Below, in pieces: positions 17,123 through 25,773 of a stretch of DNA of 34,551 nt. Source of the stretch: Borrelia turcica IST7 (GTDB lineage Bacteria > Spirochaetota > Spirochaetia > Borreliales > Borreliaceae); contig NZ_CP028890.1 in NCBI RefSeq assembly GCF_003606285.1, positions 1-34,551 of the forward strand. The letters are read 5' to 3'. The notes beneath the pieces were generated by a model. That model was not told the origin of the DNA, did not search any database, and was given only the letters and a program-made list of their open reading frames with translations. Each line of letters starts with the position of its first letter. Positions within the stretch are counted from its first letter, which is position 1. A program made the position numbers and the translations under genes.

Positions 17123-17312
17123 TTTAGAGTCTATTTAGTAGTAAAAGTTAGGGGCGGTTATTAAAGGAATTAGTGCTACTATTATTTAATAGAACAAATA
17201 TCAGGTATTTTAGGTAAGCATAATCTTTATCAAAGACTCTTTAGAGTACCCCCCTTATTCAAATTTTTGAGTATATGTGACAAATTAACTAAATGTTTAA
17301 GGAGAGGAGTAT

Positions 17313-17651
17313 ATGTATATCATATTTTTATTGATTGTTTGTTCAGCTGTAGTTACATTCTTTATTGTATTATCAGGATTTATATTAATCAAAATATATA
17401 GGATACTTTTTGGGAGTACTAGTAAAGTATTGTATAGGGTTAAGAGGACGCGTAAAGAAGTAGACAAGAGTTCAGGGGAGATAGAAGATGTAGCATCTGC
17501 TTACGCTCTAAGAGTAGAAACAGAGAAGGGTCGAGAGAAACAGCAAAAAGAGACTTTAAAGCAGGCTAATGAGCTAAGGCAAGCTGAACTAGCCCGTAGC
17601 AAACAATTGCGGTCAAGAAATATAACTAAAAGTAAGCTAAGAAATAGATAA
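17313..17651 (+). CDS. small membrane protein with basic coiled-coil tail
   Basis: 112 residues. One strong N-terminal membrane segment (about 3-30: IIFLLIVCSAVVTFFIVLSG), then a basic, charged helix rich in K, E, Q and R (KGREKQQKETLKQANELRQA). AAGGAGAGG precedes the ATG. It begins a short plus-strand cluster with the next two genes. I do not recognise the family; a cp32-type prophage origin is likely from the context. It may be an inner-membrane anchored structural or lysis-related protein. Confidence 0.65.
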   Translation: MYIIFLLIVCSAVVTFFIVLSGFILIKIYRILFGSTSKVLYRVKRTRKEVDKSSGEIEDVASAYALRVETEKGREKQQKETLKQANELRQAELARSKQLRSRNITKSKLRNR

Positions 17652-17675
17652 ATAATTTAGAGTGGGGTGCTTTTT

Positions 17676-18032
17676 GTGGACTTAAGGATAGTAACTAGAG
17701 CAGAGATTATAGCCAGAATGGAACAGCGACGGGATGATTTTAGTAAGTCTTTATTTGTTAAAGGTAAAAAAAGAGTGGGTTGTTTTGAGTTTAGAAAAGC
17801 ATTAGCTCGCTTTTATCCTAAAGACAGTGATTTTGATGCACACTTTTACCTTAATGGGTATATAAATCATTTCTTTACAGGCAAACTAGACATTAAAGGT
17901 GAAAAGATTATGAGTATGAATGATTATATTTTTGTTGTAAAGGAAGAATTTAGTATAGATACTTTTATAAGCAGTATGTTGGTTTTAGTTGAATTGCATT
18001 TACTCTTCGCTTTATATAAAGGAGATGAGTAA
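17676..18032 (+). CDS. hypothetical protein of the prophage region
   Basis: 118 residues from GTG 17676, chosen because AGAGTGGGG lies about 8 bases upstream; a GTG at 17667 would add three residues. Content is mixed, with no signal peptide; FEFRKALARFYPKDSDFDAHF in the middle and a hydrophobic stretch FISSMLVLVELHLLFAL near the C-terminus. No motif recognised. It lies 24 bp after the preceding gene and 89 bp before the DUF261 gene, probably in one operon. Confidence 0.55.
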   Translation: MDLRIVTRAEIIARMEQRRDDFSKSLFVKGKKRVGCFEFRKALARFYPKDSDFDAHFYLNGYINHFFTGKLDIKGEKIMSMNDYIFVVKEEFSIDTFISSMLVLVELHLLFALYKGDE

Positions 18033-18121
18033 GTAGAGATTGACTTAATTCTTAAAGAGCTGAAACACAATTAATTTGCTATAAATTTTATATAAGTTAT
18101 TTAAAAAAAGAGGTTTAAAAA

Positions 18122-18532
18122 ATGATAATAGAGTCAATAAGACAGGATAACAGGCAGTTAATATCTTGTATAGGAAAGTGGGGGTGTTATTTTTTGTGTC
18201 TTCACTACTTTATAAGCGTGTTTAAAGGAATTGAGTTTACTGTTAGTGATATTAATATAAACTATGGCAAATTTGTATGCATGGAGCTTATTAGAAGTAA
18301 TTGCTATATATTAGACCCGTGTAGGATACTCAAAGCATATGGACTTGCAACAAGTGTGAGGCGTGAATTTGAAATAAGTGAAGTTAAGATTAAGGATTTA
18401 GCAGGATATCACTTCATGGCTACAAAAAATTCAAGTGTGCTTTATGATTCACTTGCACTTAAAGAACGCGGTACGAGCTATAGTATAACTTCAAAACGCA
18501 TATTTATCTTATTTAGTAAAAAAAAAGAATAA
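18122..18532 (+). CDS. DUF261-like protein, possible C39-type cysteine peptidase fold
   Basis: 136 residues resembling the Borrelia plasmid family DUF261: KWGCYFLCLHYF near the N-terminus, ILDPCRILKAYG in the middle and SITSKRIFIL at the end. The arrangement Cys22 (after WG), His97 (GYHF) and Asp109 (VLYDSL) is what a C39-like papain-fold peptidase would show, so a Cys-His-Asp triad is plausible. No activity is known for the family. The ATG follows AAAAGAGG. A strong terminator starts within the last codons. Confidence 0.6.
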   Translation: MIIESIRQDNRQLISCIGKWGCYFLCLHYFISVFKGIEFTVSDININYGKFVCMELIRSNCYILDPCRILKAYGLATSVRREFEISEVKIKDLAGYHFMATKNSSVLYDSLALKERGTSYSITSKRIFILFSKKKE

Positions 18533-18563
18533 GACCACAGGAAATATTTGGTCTTATTCTTTT
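18523..18563 (+). terminator. strong terminator of the 17.3-18.5 kb cluster
   Basis: 15-bp perfect arms AAAAGAATAAGACCA and TGGTCTTATTCTTTT. The left arm overlaps the end of the DUF261-like gene. A second hairpin with 10-bp arms (AAAAGGTAAA/TTTACCTTTT) follows at 18570-18605. Confidence 0.85.
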
Positions 18564-18620
18564 CAAAGTAAAAGGTAAACTTATAGTACTTAACTTTTAC
18601 CTTTTATTGAAGGATCATCT

Positions 18621-18683
18621 ATGTGTTATGACCATAATACTTGTATGTGGATATTATTAATAAAAGCCAATAAAGCTATTTAA
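18621..18683 (+). CDS. possible 20-residue hydrophobic peptide
   Basis: ATG 18621 follows GAAGGA at 18609-18614 with proper spacing and opens a 20-codon frame with a hydrophobic C-terminal part (MWILLIKANKAI). It lies between a hairpin and a long inverted repeat (18653-18795) whose left arm overlaps its 3' end. The size and context recall type I toxins, but there is no further support. Confidence 0.25.
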   Translation: MCYDHNTCMWILLIKANKAI

Positions 18684-19012
18684 AATAAAGAGCGTATTGA
18701 AACCAAAGTTTCTTTTTATATCTAAAATAATGTTATTTGATAAAAGGAGAATATACTCTTATTTAAGAAATAGACTTAAAGCTTTTATTAATAATAGCTA
18801 CAAAACATGTAGCCTCCTTTAATTCTTTGTTATAAATTAGGATATTTATAAATTTATTGGGTAAAATAATTCAAATATCCTAATTTATAACATAAAATCT
18901 ATAAAAGCCCATAATAGCGAAGTAACATCCGTTTATCAAAACTTACTCTTTGCTAGTAAAGTTCTTAAAGATTAAACTATAAGCGATTCGTTATATTGTC
19001 TATATAACGAAT
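18653..19012. repeat. cluster of inverted repeats
   Basis: Three perfect inverted repeats. ATTATTAATAAAAGC at 18653-18667 pairs with 18781-18795 (15-bp arms). TGTTATAAATTAGGATATTT at 18828-18847 pairs with 18873-18892 (20-bp arms, 25-bp spacer). ATTCGTTATAT at 18986-18996 pairs with 19002-19012 (11-bp arms). No long gene lies here. They may be operators, replication or recombination sites. Confidence 0.65.
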
Positions 19013-19108
19013 GACTGCAATCATAAGAACAAATATCAGTGTAGCAAAAATAACCCTCTCCTTATCCAAATATTAACTTTAAAAAATATATCGCTTATCA
19101 ATATAAAA

Positions 19109-19300
19109 ACAAATGTCCAAAGGCCTATGGACATTTGTTAAATTATCTGAATTTAGCTAATTTATTACATGTAAAGTAAAAGAGAATTATGAAAAAATGT
19201 ATAAAAATTTTCATAAAAATAAAAATGCTCTAAAAAGGCTTTTAGGGTCAGTTTTGGCTCATAAAAATAAACAAATGTCCAAAGGCCTTTGGACATTTGC
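19109..19300. repeat. duplicated palindrome ACAAATGTCC / GGACATTTGT
   Basis: Two copies of the same near-perfect 30-bp palindrome at 19109-19138 (one mismatched pair near the centre) and 19271-19300 (28 bp perfect), both built as ACAAATGTCC, AGGCCT centre, GGACATTTG, 162 bp apart. The absence of a T-run argues against simple terminators. Paired palindromes suggest sites for a dimeric protein that may loop the DNA. Confidence 0.65.
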
Positions 19301-19330
19301 CTTTAATTAAGACAAGATGAAGTATAATAA

Positions 19331-19358
19331 AAAAAGGCATACTTAAGTATGCCTTTTT
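19331..19358. terminator. bidirectional terminator
   Basis: A perfect 28-bp palindrome with half AAAAAGGCATACTT, flanked by A and T runs, 42 bp past the stop of the minus-strand gene at 19400. Confidence 0.8.
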
Positions 19359-19399
19359 ATGCAAGTGTTAGATGAAGTTAATTAAATTTTTGTTGATGT

Positions 19400-19756
19400 T
19401 TATTTATCGAATTCTGCATTTGCATATTTTGAAGAATATACAGCGATGATTTTATCGATACCTCTATTTATTCTTTTCCTAACACGCTCTTCAATTTCTA
19501 TAACATTCTCTTCAAATTCAGATATTTTAACAACAAAATCAGCTAGCTTTTCATCCTGTTTTGCTAGTGAAATATTATTCTTTAATAGTCTTTTATTTAA
19601 AGCCTTAATATGTTTATCAATATATGGTATTACATTTACTTCTTTTTGTAGTTTTGCTATTATGTCCTTTAAAAACATAAATTGTTCATTAATAGGCAAG
19701 AGCTGTTCATTAATAATTTGTTTTATAAACTCTGTATCTTTTTTATTTGTTTCCAT
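19400..19756 (-). CDS. coiled-coil protein, unknown
   Basis: 118 residues, almost entirely helical with heptads (NEQFMFLKDIIAKLQKEV, EFEENVIEIEERVRKRI). No signal peptide and no C-terminal anchor, so it is not a normal Bdr. The ATG follows AGGAGGC. It is transcribed leftward into the palindromic terminator at 19331. It may be a cytoplasmic phage or plasmid protein; no family recognised. Confidence 0.6.
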   Translation of the reverse strand: METNKKDTEFIKQIINEQLLPINEQFMFLKDIIAKLQKEVNVIPYIDKHIKALNKRLLKNNISLAKQDEKLADFVVKISEFEENVIEIEERVRKRINRGIDKIIAVYSSKYANAEFDK

Positions 19757-19962
19757 AATGCCTCCTAATAATAAAGTAATAAATAAATAGTCATAATGCT
19801 TCTTAACACATGCATAAATGTGTATTAAATAAGTAATTATAACAAAAATAATAGTTTTTGTTAAGTTTGTAGGTGAATAAAAGATACTGCTTATTTAAAA
19901 GAACAAGTAAATTTGTTATAATTGTGTTTAAGTTAAAAAAATGTTTTAAAAAGGTATTAAAA

Positions 19963-20750
19963 TTGAAATTAATAAATAGAGAAGGGAACAAGTACCGATA
20001 TAGGAAGAAAATAATAAGTTTATTCCCAAATATGATTGCTATATTGAAGGGTTTTTGGGTACAGGGGCGATATTTTTAAACAAACCACTAGCTAAATATA
20101 ATATATTAAATGACCATTCAAGATTTATATATGAACTGTTTTTGATGCTTAAAGAGGAGCCTTGTGAGCTATACAGAAGAGTAGAGGACGCATTAATTTA
20201 TGACAAAATAATAAATGAGAATCAAGATAAGATAGAGTATCAGCTATTGCGTAGTCTATATTCTATCTACACATCATGTACTGCTACTATTGTTTTGGGA
20301 AGGCGCAACGCGAAGAAAATATTTTTGGAAAAGCTTGCTTTATATCGGGAGACAGTACAAAAAATGCTAATGCATACTGTTATAACCTGTCGTGATATAT
20401 TTAAGTTTTTAGCCTCAATAGAGAGTAGAAATAAGATTTATTCAACTTTTATTTATCTAGACCCGCCATACGCAGTATCAAAAGGGCGTCTTTTTGATAA
20501 TAAGGGATGGAGTCTGTCTTTACTAGAAAAACTTATTGTTGAAGTTAAACGGTATGAGTGGCAGTTTGCAATAAGTGAGTTTGATGATACTGCTGTGATA
20601 GAATTATTTAAAAAACACGGCCTTTATATAACCACAATATCAAAATCAAGTGGTGCGAGTAGCAAATTTGGGTACGATAAACATGAAATACTAGCAACTT
20701 CATTTAATTTAAGGGTAAGTCAAGACGACAGAAGAGTATTATTTAAGTAA
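19963..20750 (+). pseudogene. Dam-like (D12 class) adenine-N6 DNA methyltransferase, frameshifted
   Basis: Motif I (IEGFLGTGAIF, AdoMet binding) and motif IV (LDPPY, catalytic) are both present, in the order of alpha-group D12 methyltransferases such as Dam. TTG 19963 with AAGG 9 bases upstream gives the usual NREGNKYRYRKKII start. At 20028-20030 one A appears to be missing: LFP in one frame continues as KYDCYIEGFLG in the next. Rejoined length is about 262 residues, normal for the family. As written no full product is made. It is convergent with the recombinase at 20783. Confidence 0.8.
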
Positions 20751-20782
20751 TTAGGAGTTTATTTTCTTAAAGGCGCTTAAGA

Positions 20783-21599
20783 TTATAAAGGAATACTACT
20801 TCTAATATCTTTATCACTTTGTATTTTACAAGCAGGAGATAGTCCATAAACATTATCAATCTCAGAAGTAGACGCGTATTTCATAATCTCTTTAATGCTA
20901 AAAGAATTGTATCCCTTACTCTTAAGTGAGGCTACAAACATATTACGGCAAATATGAAGTGATTTTCTTGAATTAAACCCATTGGCTTTAAGAAGAGCTT
21001 TAAATTTACGAGATATAGTTAAAATATCAATTTTATTATCCCTAAATTTATGTTTAGTTTTGCAAAAAAGATATTTGCGCTTAGCGTCACAACCCTTTTT
21101 AGCAAAATATTGTCTGTGTGCGTCCATTATAGCCATAAACTCGCCTTCACTTATAACAACATCCCTAATATGAGTCTTGTCTCTTTTCTTAGCTACATTA
21201 ACTTGCATATTGTAAAACACTTCACCACTACTATTGTGATTCTCTTCACGAGAAATATCAGCCAGCCGTACGCCCTGTATTTCACAGCCCCTACAGCCTG
21301 TTATTGCCAGTACATGTATAAAACCAACCAGATATAGGGTCACTATTCTTCAAAGAGTCAATACACCTGTAAACCTTGCGTTTACTAGCCTCGGTTAAGT
21401 AAAATCTAGTGCCATTGTTGTTATAGCTACTACTAATCGAATCCTGTTCTTTTTTCCGTCGGCTCTGCTTGCTAAGCAACTCTTTAATTTCAGTTTGGTA
21501 TTATTTAATATCATTTTGATTTTGTTTGGCAAGTAGCAATAACTCTTGATTTTGATTTAAAAGATTAATAATTAAAGACTTATCATCTTGTATATTCAT
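20783..21599 (-). pseudogene. tyrosine recombinase, full-length but broken
   Basis: Homologous to the truncated recombinase at 8381, with the same catalytic set: Arg in TGCRGCEI, Lys in NVAKKRDK, His-x-x-Arg in HICRNMF, Tyr in IDNVYGLSP. ATG 21599 starts MNIQDDKSLIINLLNQNQEL; codon 33 is TAA; the frame resumes (YQTEIKELLSKQSRRKK) and shifts near 21330 at ISGW/LVGFIHVLAITG. Repaired length would be about 270 residues. Likely the integrase-like protein of a cp32-type prophage; now inactive. Confidence 0.8.
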
Positions 21600-22217
21600 A
21601 AAATTAGCCAACCCTTTAACTTATTTTAACCAAATTTAGCTCTATTTTAAGCATATTTTATGGCTCTAATTATAGCAAAAATATAGTAGGCATTTATAGT
21701 AGAAGTGAGTCTCGTTGTAAACAAAATAGGGCAAAAATTGTGCTCTATGGTCTCTCTTGTCTTAAAATAACGATTTGTTTTACTATTTCACACAGTTTAC
21801 CCTACATACTCTGTGCGATAACCACTAATTTTAGCCTAAATACCCCTTATTTGACTCTAAAGAGTGCACTGCAATTTACAATGACGACTCTTCTTTTTGA
21901 CCCAAAACAATAGACTCATTTTCTTAACTTTTCTTAAGCTCTGTCTTGGCACAAAAAACAATTTTTAAATTCTTTACTTAAAAAAAAGAATTTAATTGAA
22001 GTTTTATAAAATAGGAATTGCTCCTACGGGGGTAAAACTTCAATTGATAAGATATTTCCTAAATATTTTAAAGGAAAAGGTAATAATAAAAATACACTTT
22101 TTATACAAAAAATCAACAAAAACTACTAAATTAGCAAAAATTGATATGAATTTGCTAATTTTGAAGTAACTTTTCTATTGATTAAATTTAACAAAAATTT
22201 ATAGGAGTAAATTGATT
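21600..22217. other. 618-bp gene-free region between divergent genes
   Basis: No frame is supportable. It contains an inverted repeat with 13-bp arms (AATTGAAGTTTTA, 21994-22006 and 22033-22045) around TAGGAATTGCTCCTACGGGG. It should hold the promoters of the recombinase (minus) and the small lipoprotein (plus). Confidence 0.5.
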
Positions 22218-22424
22218 ATGAACAGAATACCTTTTATTAAACTACTAGTCTTAGCATCTTGTGCTTTTGTGGGGTGTAATCATAGCTCAAACACACTAGA
22301 ATCAACTACAGCGGATGGTGTTACTAGAACTTATACTCAAACAGTGACTAACACAGGTTTAGGCTTTGTTGTTAGATAGGCTACTTGTGAAACAAGACCT
22401 GTTGAAAAGGCTAAAAGAAAATAG
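22218..22424 (+). pseudogene. small lipoprotein with in-frame TAG
   Basis: ATG 22218 follows ATAGGAG. The product MNRIPFIKLLVLASCAFVGC... has a signal peptide and lipobox FVGC (Cys20), then a Ser/Thr-rich segment (ESTTADGVTRTYTQTVTN). It stops at TAG 22377 after 53 residues, but the frame stays open for 14 more codons (ATCETRPVEKAKRK) to a second TAG at 22422. Either the first stop is a nonsense mutation in a 68-residue lipoprotein or the extension is chance. The 53-residue form would still be lipidated. Confidence 0.55.
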
Positions 22425-22747
22425 TAGTTGTGTTATTTTTGGAAAAAAGAGTAGACCGTAAAGGTACTACTCTTTTTTTTTGCTTGCAACCATTATGGTT
22501 TCGCAACACTTAAGTAAATATAGGACAATTTTTTAAAAAAAAGGTTAAGTCAAGCTATTTGATTAGCCTTTTATGGTATTTTAAGTTGGACTTTACTTAA
22601 CCTTAAATTTGTTATAAATAAATACGAAAAAGCTTATTTAAAATATACACTAATTATGACAAAAACACTCCTTATAGGAAAAGATTGCATTTGCAATATT
22701 ATTTTAACAATAGTTAATAAATTTATTTAAAAGTTAGGAACCAGTTA
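22425..22747. other. gene-free region with terminator and DUF603 promoter
   Basis: No gene. It starts with the terminator described at 22449; the rest is AT-rich, leading to the DUF603 ribosome site. Confidence 0.5.
22449..22480 (+). terminator. intrinsic terminator after small lipoprotein
   Basis: GAGTAG-ACC pairs with GGTACTACTC (one bulge), followed by eight T residues. Confidence 0.85.
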
Positions 22748-23338
22748 ATGCAGACCAGTAGTAGAAGTAATAAATCTTTTATTGATTATATCCCTTATTT
22801 TAGAGAAGGTAAGCTAAAAGATACAGAGATAGCCATTTTAATGAGTGTGTCTCATGTTAATGTATGGAAAATGAGGCGTAAGTGGGAACAGGTTAAGGAT
22901 AGCCCTGAGTATAGCAGTAGTAGTGGCGTTAGTAGTTCAAGTGAAGACGAGTTTGCTAGTCTTATTGCAAAAAACATTAAGGCTGAGTCTTTGTCTAGTA
23001 ACACTAGATTTGAATTAGAGCATGAAATTAATTTAATTGGCATTGATTTTATTAAGTCTTTTAGGAAATATTTTTGTTTAGAATTTAGCAAATATTATGA
23101 GGAGGCTAGCAGACTTGAAGATGATATTTTATCTATTAAGGTCAATCTTAAGAGTAGTAAGTTGAAGCGGGGTGATATTTTTGAGTCTCTAAATCAAGAG
23201 TTAGAGGAGAAGATAAACGCACTTTCTTCACTAAAAAAACAAATAACACTAAAGGAAATGTCACTGCTCTATGATGCACTCCTTAAGCTAAATTCTATAG
23301 CTAATTTAGGAAGAAAAGAGCGTAAAGGGACTACTTAA
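22748..23338 (+). CDS. DUF603 protein, likely small terminase-type DNA binder
   Basis: 196 residues. The N-terminal part (YIPYFREGKLKDTEIAILMSVSHVNVWKMRRKW) is a helix-turn-helix typical of the Borrelia DUF603 family and of phage small terminases, which recognise packaging sites. The remainder is a long charged coiled coil (SRLEDDILSIKVNLKSSKLK) after a Ser-rich linker at about 53-68. It directly precedes the large terminase gene, the usual order in tailed phages. Intact; the small-terminase role is inferred from fold and position. Confidence 0.75.
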   Translation: MQTSSRSNKSFIDYIPYFREGKLKDTEIAILMSVSHVNVWKMRRKWEQVKDSPEYSSSSGVSSSSEDEFASLIAKNIKAESLSSNTRFELEHEINLIGIDFIKSFRKYFCLEFSKYYEEASRLEDDILSIKVNLKSSKLKRGDIFESLNQELEEKINALSSLKKQITLKEMSLLYDALLKLNSIANLGRKERKGTT

Positions 23339-23404
23339 ACACAGATAGAATAAACAATGATTTTATTTAAGAGTAGTCTTTTTATTAAGAAACAAAGGCA
23401 TTAA

Positions 23405-24588
23405 AAGAAAAGATATGGCATTGATATAGCAGATTTACTAAAGAATACTGCTGTAGCTAAACCTAATTTTAAAGCATTTGAAGATAAACATTTACTTCGA
23501 AAACAACGGGAAGTACTAAGGGACATAGAAAAGCATAGACACACTAAGATAGTCTTAAGTGGTGGTATTGCTAGTGGCAAGACATTCCTTGCGTGTTATC
23601 TCTTTATTAAGAATTTGTTAGAAAATAGGGCACTCTATTTAGCAGATACAAATAATTTCATATTAGGTAATTCTGCTAAAGCTATTGAAGTCAATCTTTT
23701 AGGACAATTTGAAAAAGTGTGTAGCCTGCTTAAAATCCCTTTTGTTACAAAAAAAGCAAATACTTCTCATATTCTAATAGACGGACTTAGGGTTAACCTT
23801 TATGGAGGTGATAAGACTACTGATTATGAGCGTTTTAGGGGGTCTAATACTTCTCTAGTCTATGTTAATGAGGCTACTACACTGCATAAAGACACGCTAC
23901 TTGAGGCTTTAAAGCGATTAAGACATGGACAAGAGGTTGTTATTTTTGATACAAATCCTGACCACCCCGCCCATTTTTTCAAAACTGATTATATTGACAA
24001 GACAGATGTATATAAGACTTATAATTTTACAACATATGATAATGCTATCTTGAGTAAGTCATTTATAAAAACACAGGAAAATCTATACAAGTCCACGCCA
24101 ACATATAAAGCCCGCGTGCTTTATGGTGAGTGGGTAGCTAGCCAAGAGGCTATATTTAGCAATATTGTGTTAAATGGCTCATATATGTATCAGAGTCCCA
24201 TTTGCTACATTGACCCCTCATTTAGTATGGGGAGTGATAACACTGCTGTTTGTGTTCTGGAACAGTTTGAAGATAAATTTTATGCATTCCTTTATCAAGA
24301 TAAGCGTCCTGTTAATGATTCTTATGTCATATCTACAATTAAGGCTATAATAGAAAAATTTAATGTTTCTAAACTCTATATAGAAGAGCGTGATAACACA
24401 CAAGGATTAGGTATGCTAACTTCTATTATGCTGAATCTTCGTGATAAGATAGAAACACATTATTTGCTTACAGGGGTGATAATACTGTTTGTGACGATGC
24501 ACTAGATAGCCTGTCTTGTGCTTATTTGCTATTAAATTTAAATAGGAGGAAGCGTGAAGTGCATTTTTCTAAATTAAAGTACTTTTAA
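23405..24588 (+). pseudogene. phage terminase large subunit (PBSX type), internal deletion
   Basis: The packaging ATPase/nuclease of cp32-like phage. Walker A is LSGGIASGKTF near 23552-23587; the Walker B-type segment is LVYVNEATT. The nuclease part begins CYIDPSFSMGSDNTAVCV. No ATG starts this frame: upstream of the Walker motif it opens after TAA 23402. After LNLRDKIETHYLLTG (24470) the frame is lost, and the normal C-terminus (DDALDSLSCAYLLLNLNRRK) resumes one frame over, ending at TAA 24588. The stretch expected between these two points appears deleted. No functional terminase. Confidence 0.85.
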
Positions 24589-24680
24589 TCAAGTCTTTAA
24601 AAAATTTATGCTAAATTATAACTTATACTTTTCAAGTCTATTATTGATGTTGTATTATTAAATGAGGAGAGGTGCGCATA

Positions 24681-24866
24681 ATGAAATTCTTTTTAACTAT
24701 GCTTATTGGCTTAATACTGAATAATTATACTGTTTTTGGGGCTGAGACTGAGAATAAAGGTCAGTTTGTCGGGTATGAAGCTAAGAGTATGAATTATTCT
24801 AATGAAAATAAAGTTGAAATTGTCAAAAAGCAGAGTAACTTTAATGAATGCAACACATACATATAA
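24681..24866 (+). CDS. small exported protein upstream of bdr
   Basis: 61 residues from ATG 24681 with AGGAGAGG upstream. A signal peptide MKFFLTMLIGLILNNYTVFG is followed by a short polar mature part. No lipobox Cys, so periplasmic or membrane-held. Its 3' end overlaps the start of bdr by 19 bp, implying coupled translation. Family not recognised. Confidence 0.6.
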   Translation: MKFFLTMLIGLILNNYTVFGAETENKGQFVGYEAKSMNYSNENKVEIVKKQSNFNECNTYI

Positions 24867-25243
24867 CAGAGCAAATGGTAATAGATGAATTTGTTAAGAT
24901 TGGGTTTAATGAGACAATTGATAGTGATATTGCAAATAGATATTATCATAATGAGATTAGTTATAAAGCCCTCCAGCTTATTAAAATGGAGCTTAAAGGA
25001 GATATTGCTGATGTTAAGAATGAGCTTAAAGGAGATATTGTTGCTGTTAAGAATGAGCTTAAAGGAGATATTGTTGCTGTTAAAAATGAGCTTAAAGATG
25101 TTAAAAATGAAATTAAATGCGATATTGCTTTACTTAATGTTAAGATTGATAATTTAGAAAAGAATAATAGATGGTTTTTTGGCTTATCATTTGCCATATG
25201 GTTAACCACTATAGGTGGTTTTATTGCCCTCTTTTTAAAATAA
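24848..25243 (+). CDS. bdr: Bdr protein (Borrelia direct repeat)
   Basis: 131 residues. N-terminal HITEQMVIDEFVKIGFNETI block, a repeat region of ELKGDIVAVKN units, and a C-terminal membrane anchor (WFFGLSFAIWLTTIGGFIAL). Bdr proteins are inner-membrane proteins found in many copies on Borrelia plasmids; function unknown, sometimes phosphorylated. This is the only intact copy here. It starts inside the preceding gene. The repeats are exact enough at DNA level to vary in number by slippage. Confidence 0.9.
   Translation: MQHIHITEQMVIDEFVKIGFNETIDSDIANRYYHNEISYKALQLIKMELKGDIADVKNELKGDIVAVKNELKGDIVAVKNELKDVKNEIKCDIALLNVKIDNLEKNNRWFFGLSFAIWLTTIGGFIALFLK
24989..25087 (+). repeat. three tandem 33-bp repeats in bdr
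   Basis: Units at 24989-25021, 25022-25054 and 25055-25087 start GAGCTTAAAGGAGATATTG; the second and third differ by one base. A partial unit follows at 25088. Each encodes 11 residues of coiled coil. Confidence 0.9.
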
Positions 25244-25359
25244 CCCACAACTTAAAACCCTTGAATTTAACAAGAGCATAAATCTTAATTTAATGTAATA
25301 TAATGTATTTTAATTTATATGTAGGAGGGGACATATGATTTATTTAGCATAATGAGGCT

Positions 25360-25404
25360 TCCAATTATTTTTATTTAAGTAATTTTATGAGTAGAGTAAT
25401 TGGA
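25360..25404 (+). promoter_or_regulatory. inverted repeat covering a ribosome-binding site
   Basis: TCCAATTA (25360-25367) pairs with TAATTGGA (25397-25404). The right arm includes the first part of the GGAGG site of the gene at 25412, so folding could hide it. A five-codon frame with an excellent TAGGAGGGG site precedes it at 25335-25352. Speculative translational control. Confidence 0.3.
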
Positions 25405-25411
25405 GGTGTTT

Positions 25412-25627
25412 ATGAAGACTTTGAAGTATTTTTGGGCATATTTAAACCGCATTGACCCAAATTCATTATTAGTAGAAATGATATTTGCTATATTTTATTT
25501 TGTGCTTTGCTACCTTTCTACGCTATCACATTATAGATATGATAAGCTACAAGATGAACTTTCAGCTGAAAAGGTAAAGCAAGCTTGGGTTTTGTATGAA
25601 GAGCATAAGGCCTCAGGGGCAAGGTAA
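25412..25627 (+). CDS. small membrane protein, possible holin-like
   Basis: 71 residues from ATG 25412, with TGGAGGTG upstream. One membrane segment (about 22-40: MIFAIFYFVLCYLSTL) between a short N-terminal part and a charged C-terminal helix (LQDELSAEKVKQAW). Size and layout resemble the cp32 phage lysis/holin proteins, but I cannot equate it with BlyA. Same strand as the next gene. Confidence 0.55.
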   Translation: MKTLKYFWAYLNRIDPNSLLVEMIFAIFYFVLCYLSTLSHYRYDKLQDELSAEKVKQAWVLYEEHKASGAR

Positions 25628-25773
25628 GCAGATGGTTTTTTAGAAACACATTAAATGTATTTATGCCAAATAGAAGTTTAAGTACAAATTTGTATTTGGC
25701 ATATTGTTAAATACAGTATTAATTTTGTTTAGGGCTTAAAGATAGATTAGATTTGTAAGTTTAGGAGATACTA

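Noticed and set aside
24989..25087. Possible CRISPR array
   Set aside because: Repeats are contiguous without spacers and lie inside a coding gene; no cas genes in the window.
24885..25248. Repetitive frames overlapping bdr on both strands
   Set aside because: They mirror the 33-bp repeats in other frames; the Bdr frame has the family domains.
25335..25352. Five-codon frame with strong ribosome site
   Set aside because: Too short to call a gene; noted only as a possible leader for the gene at 25412.
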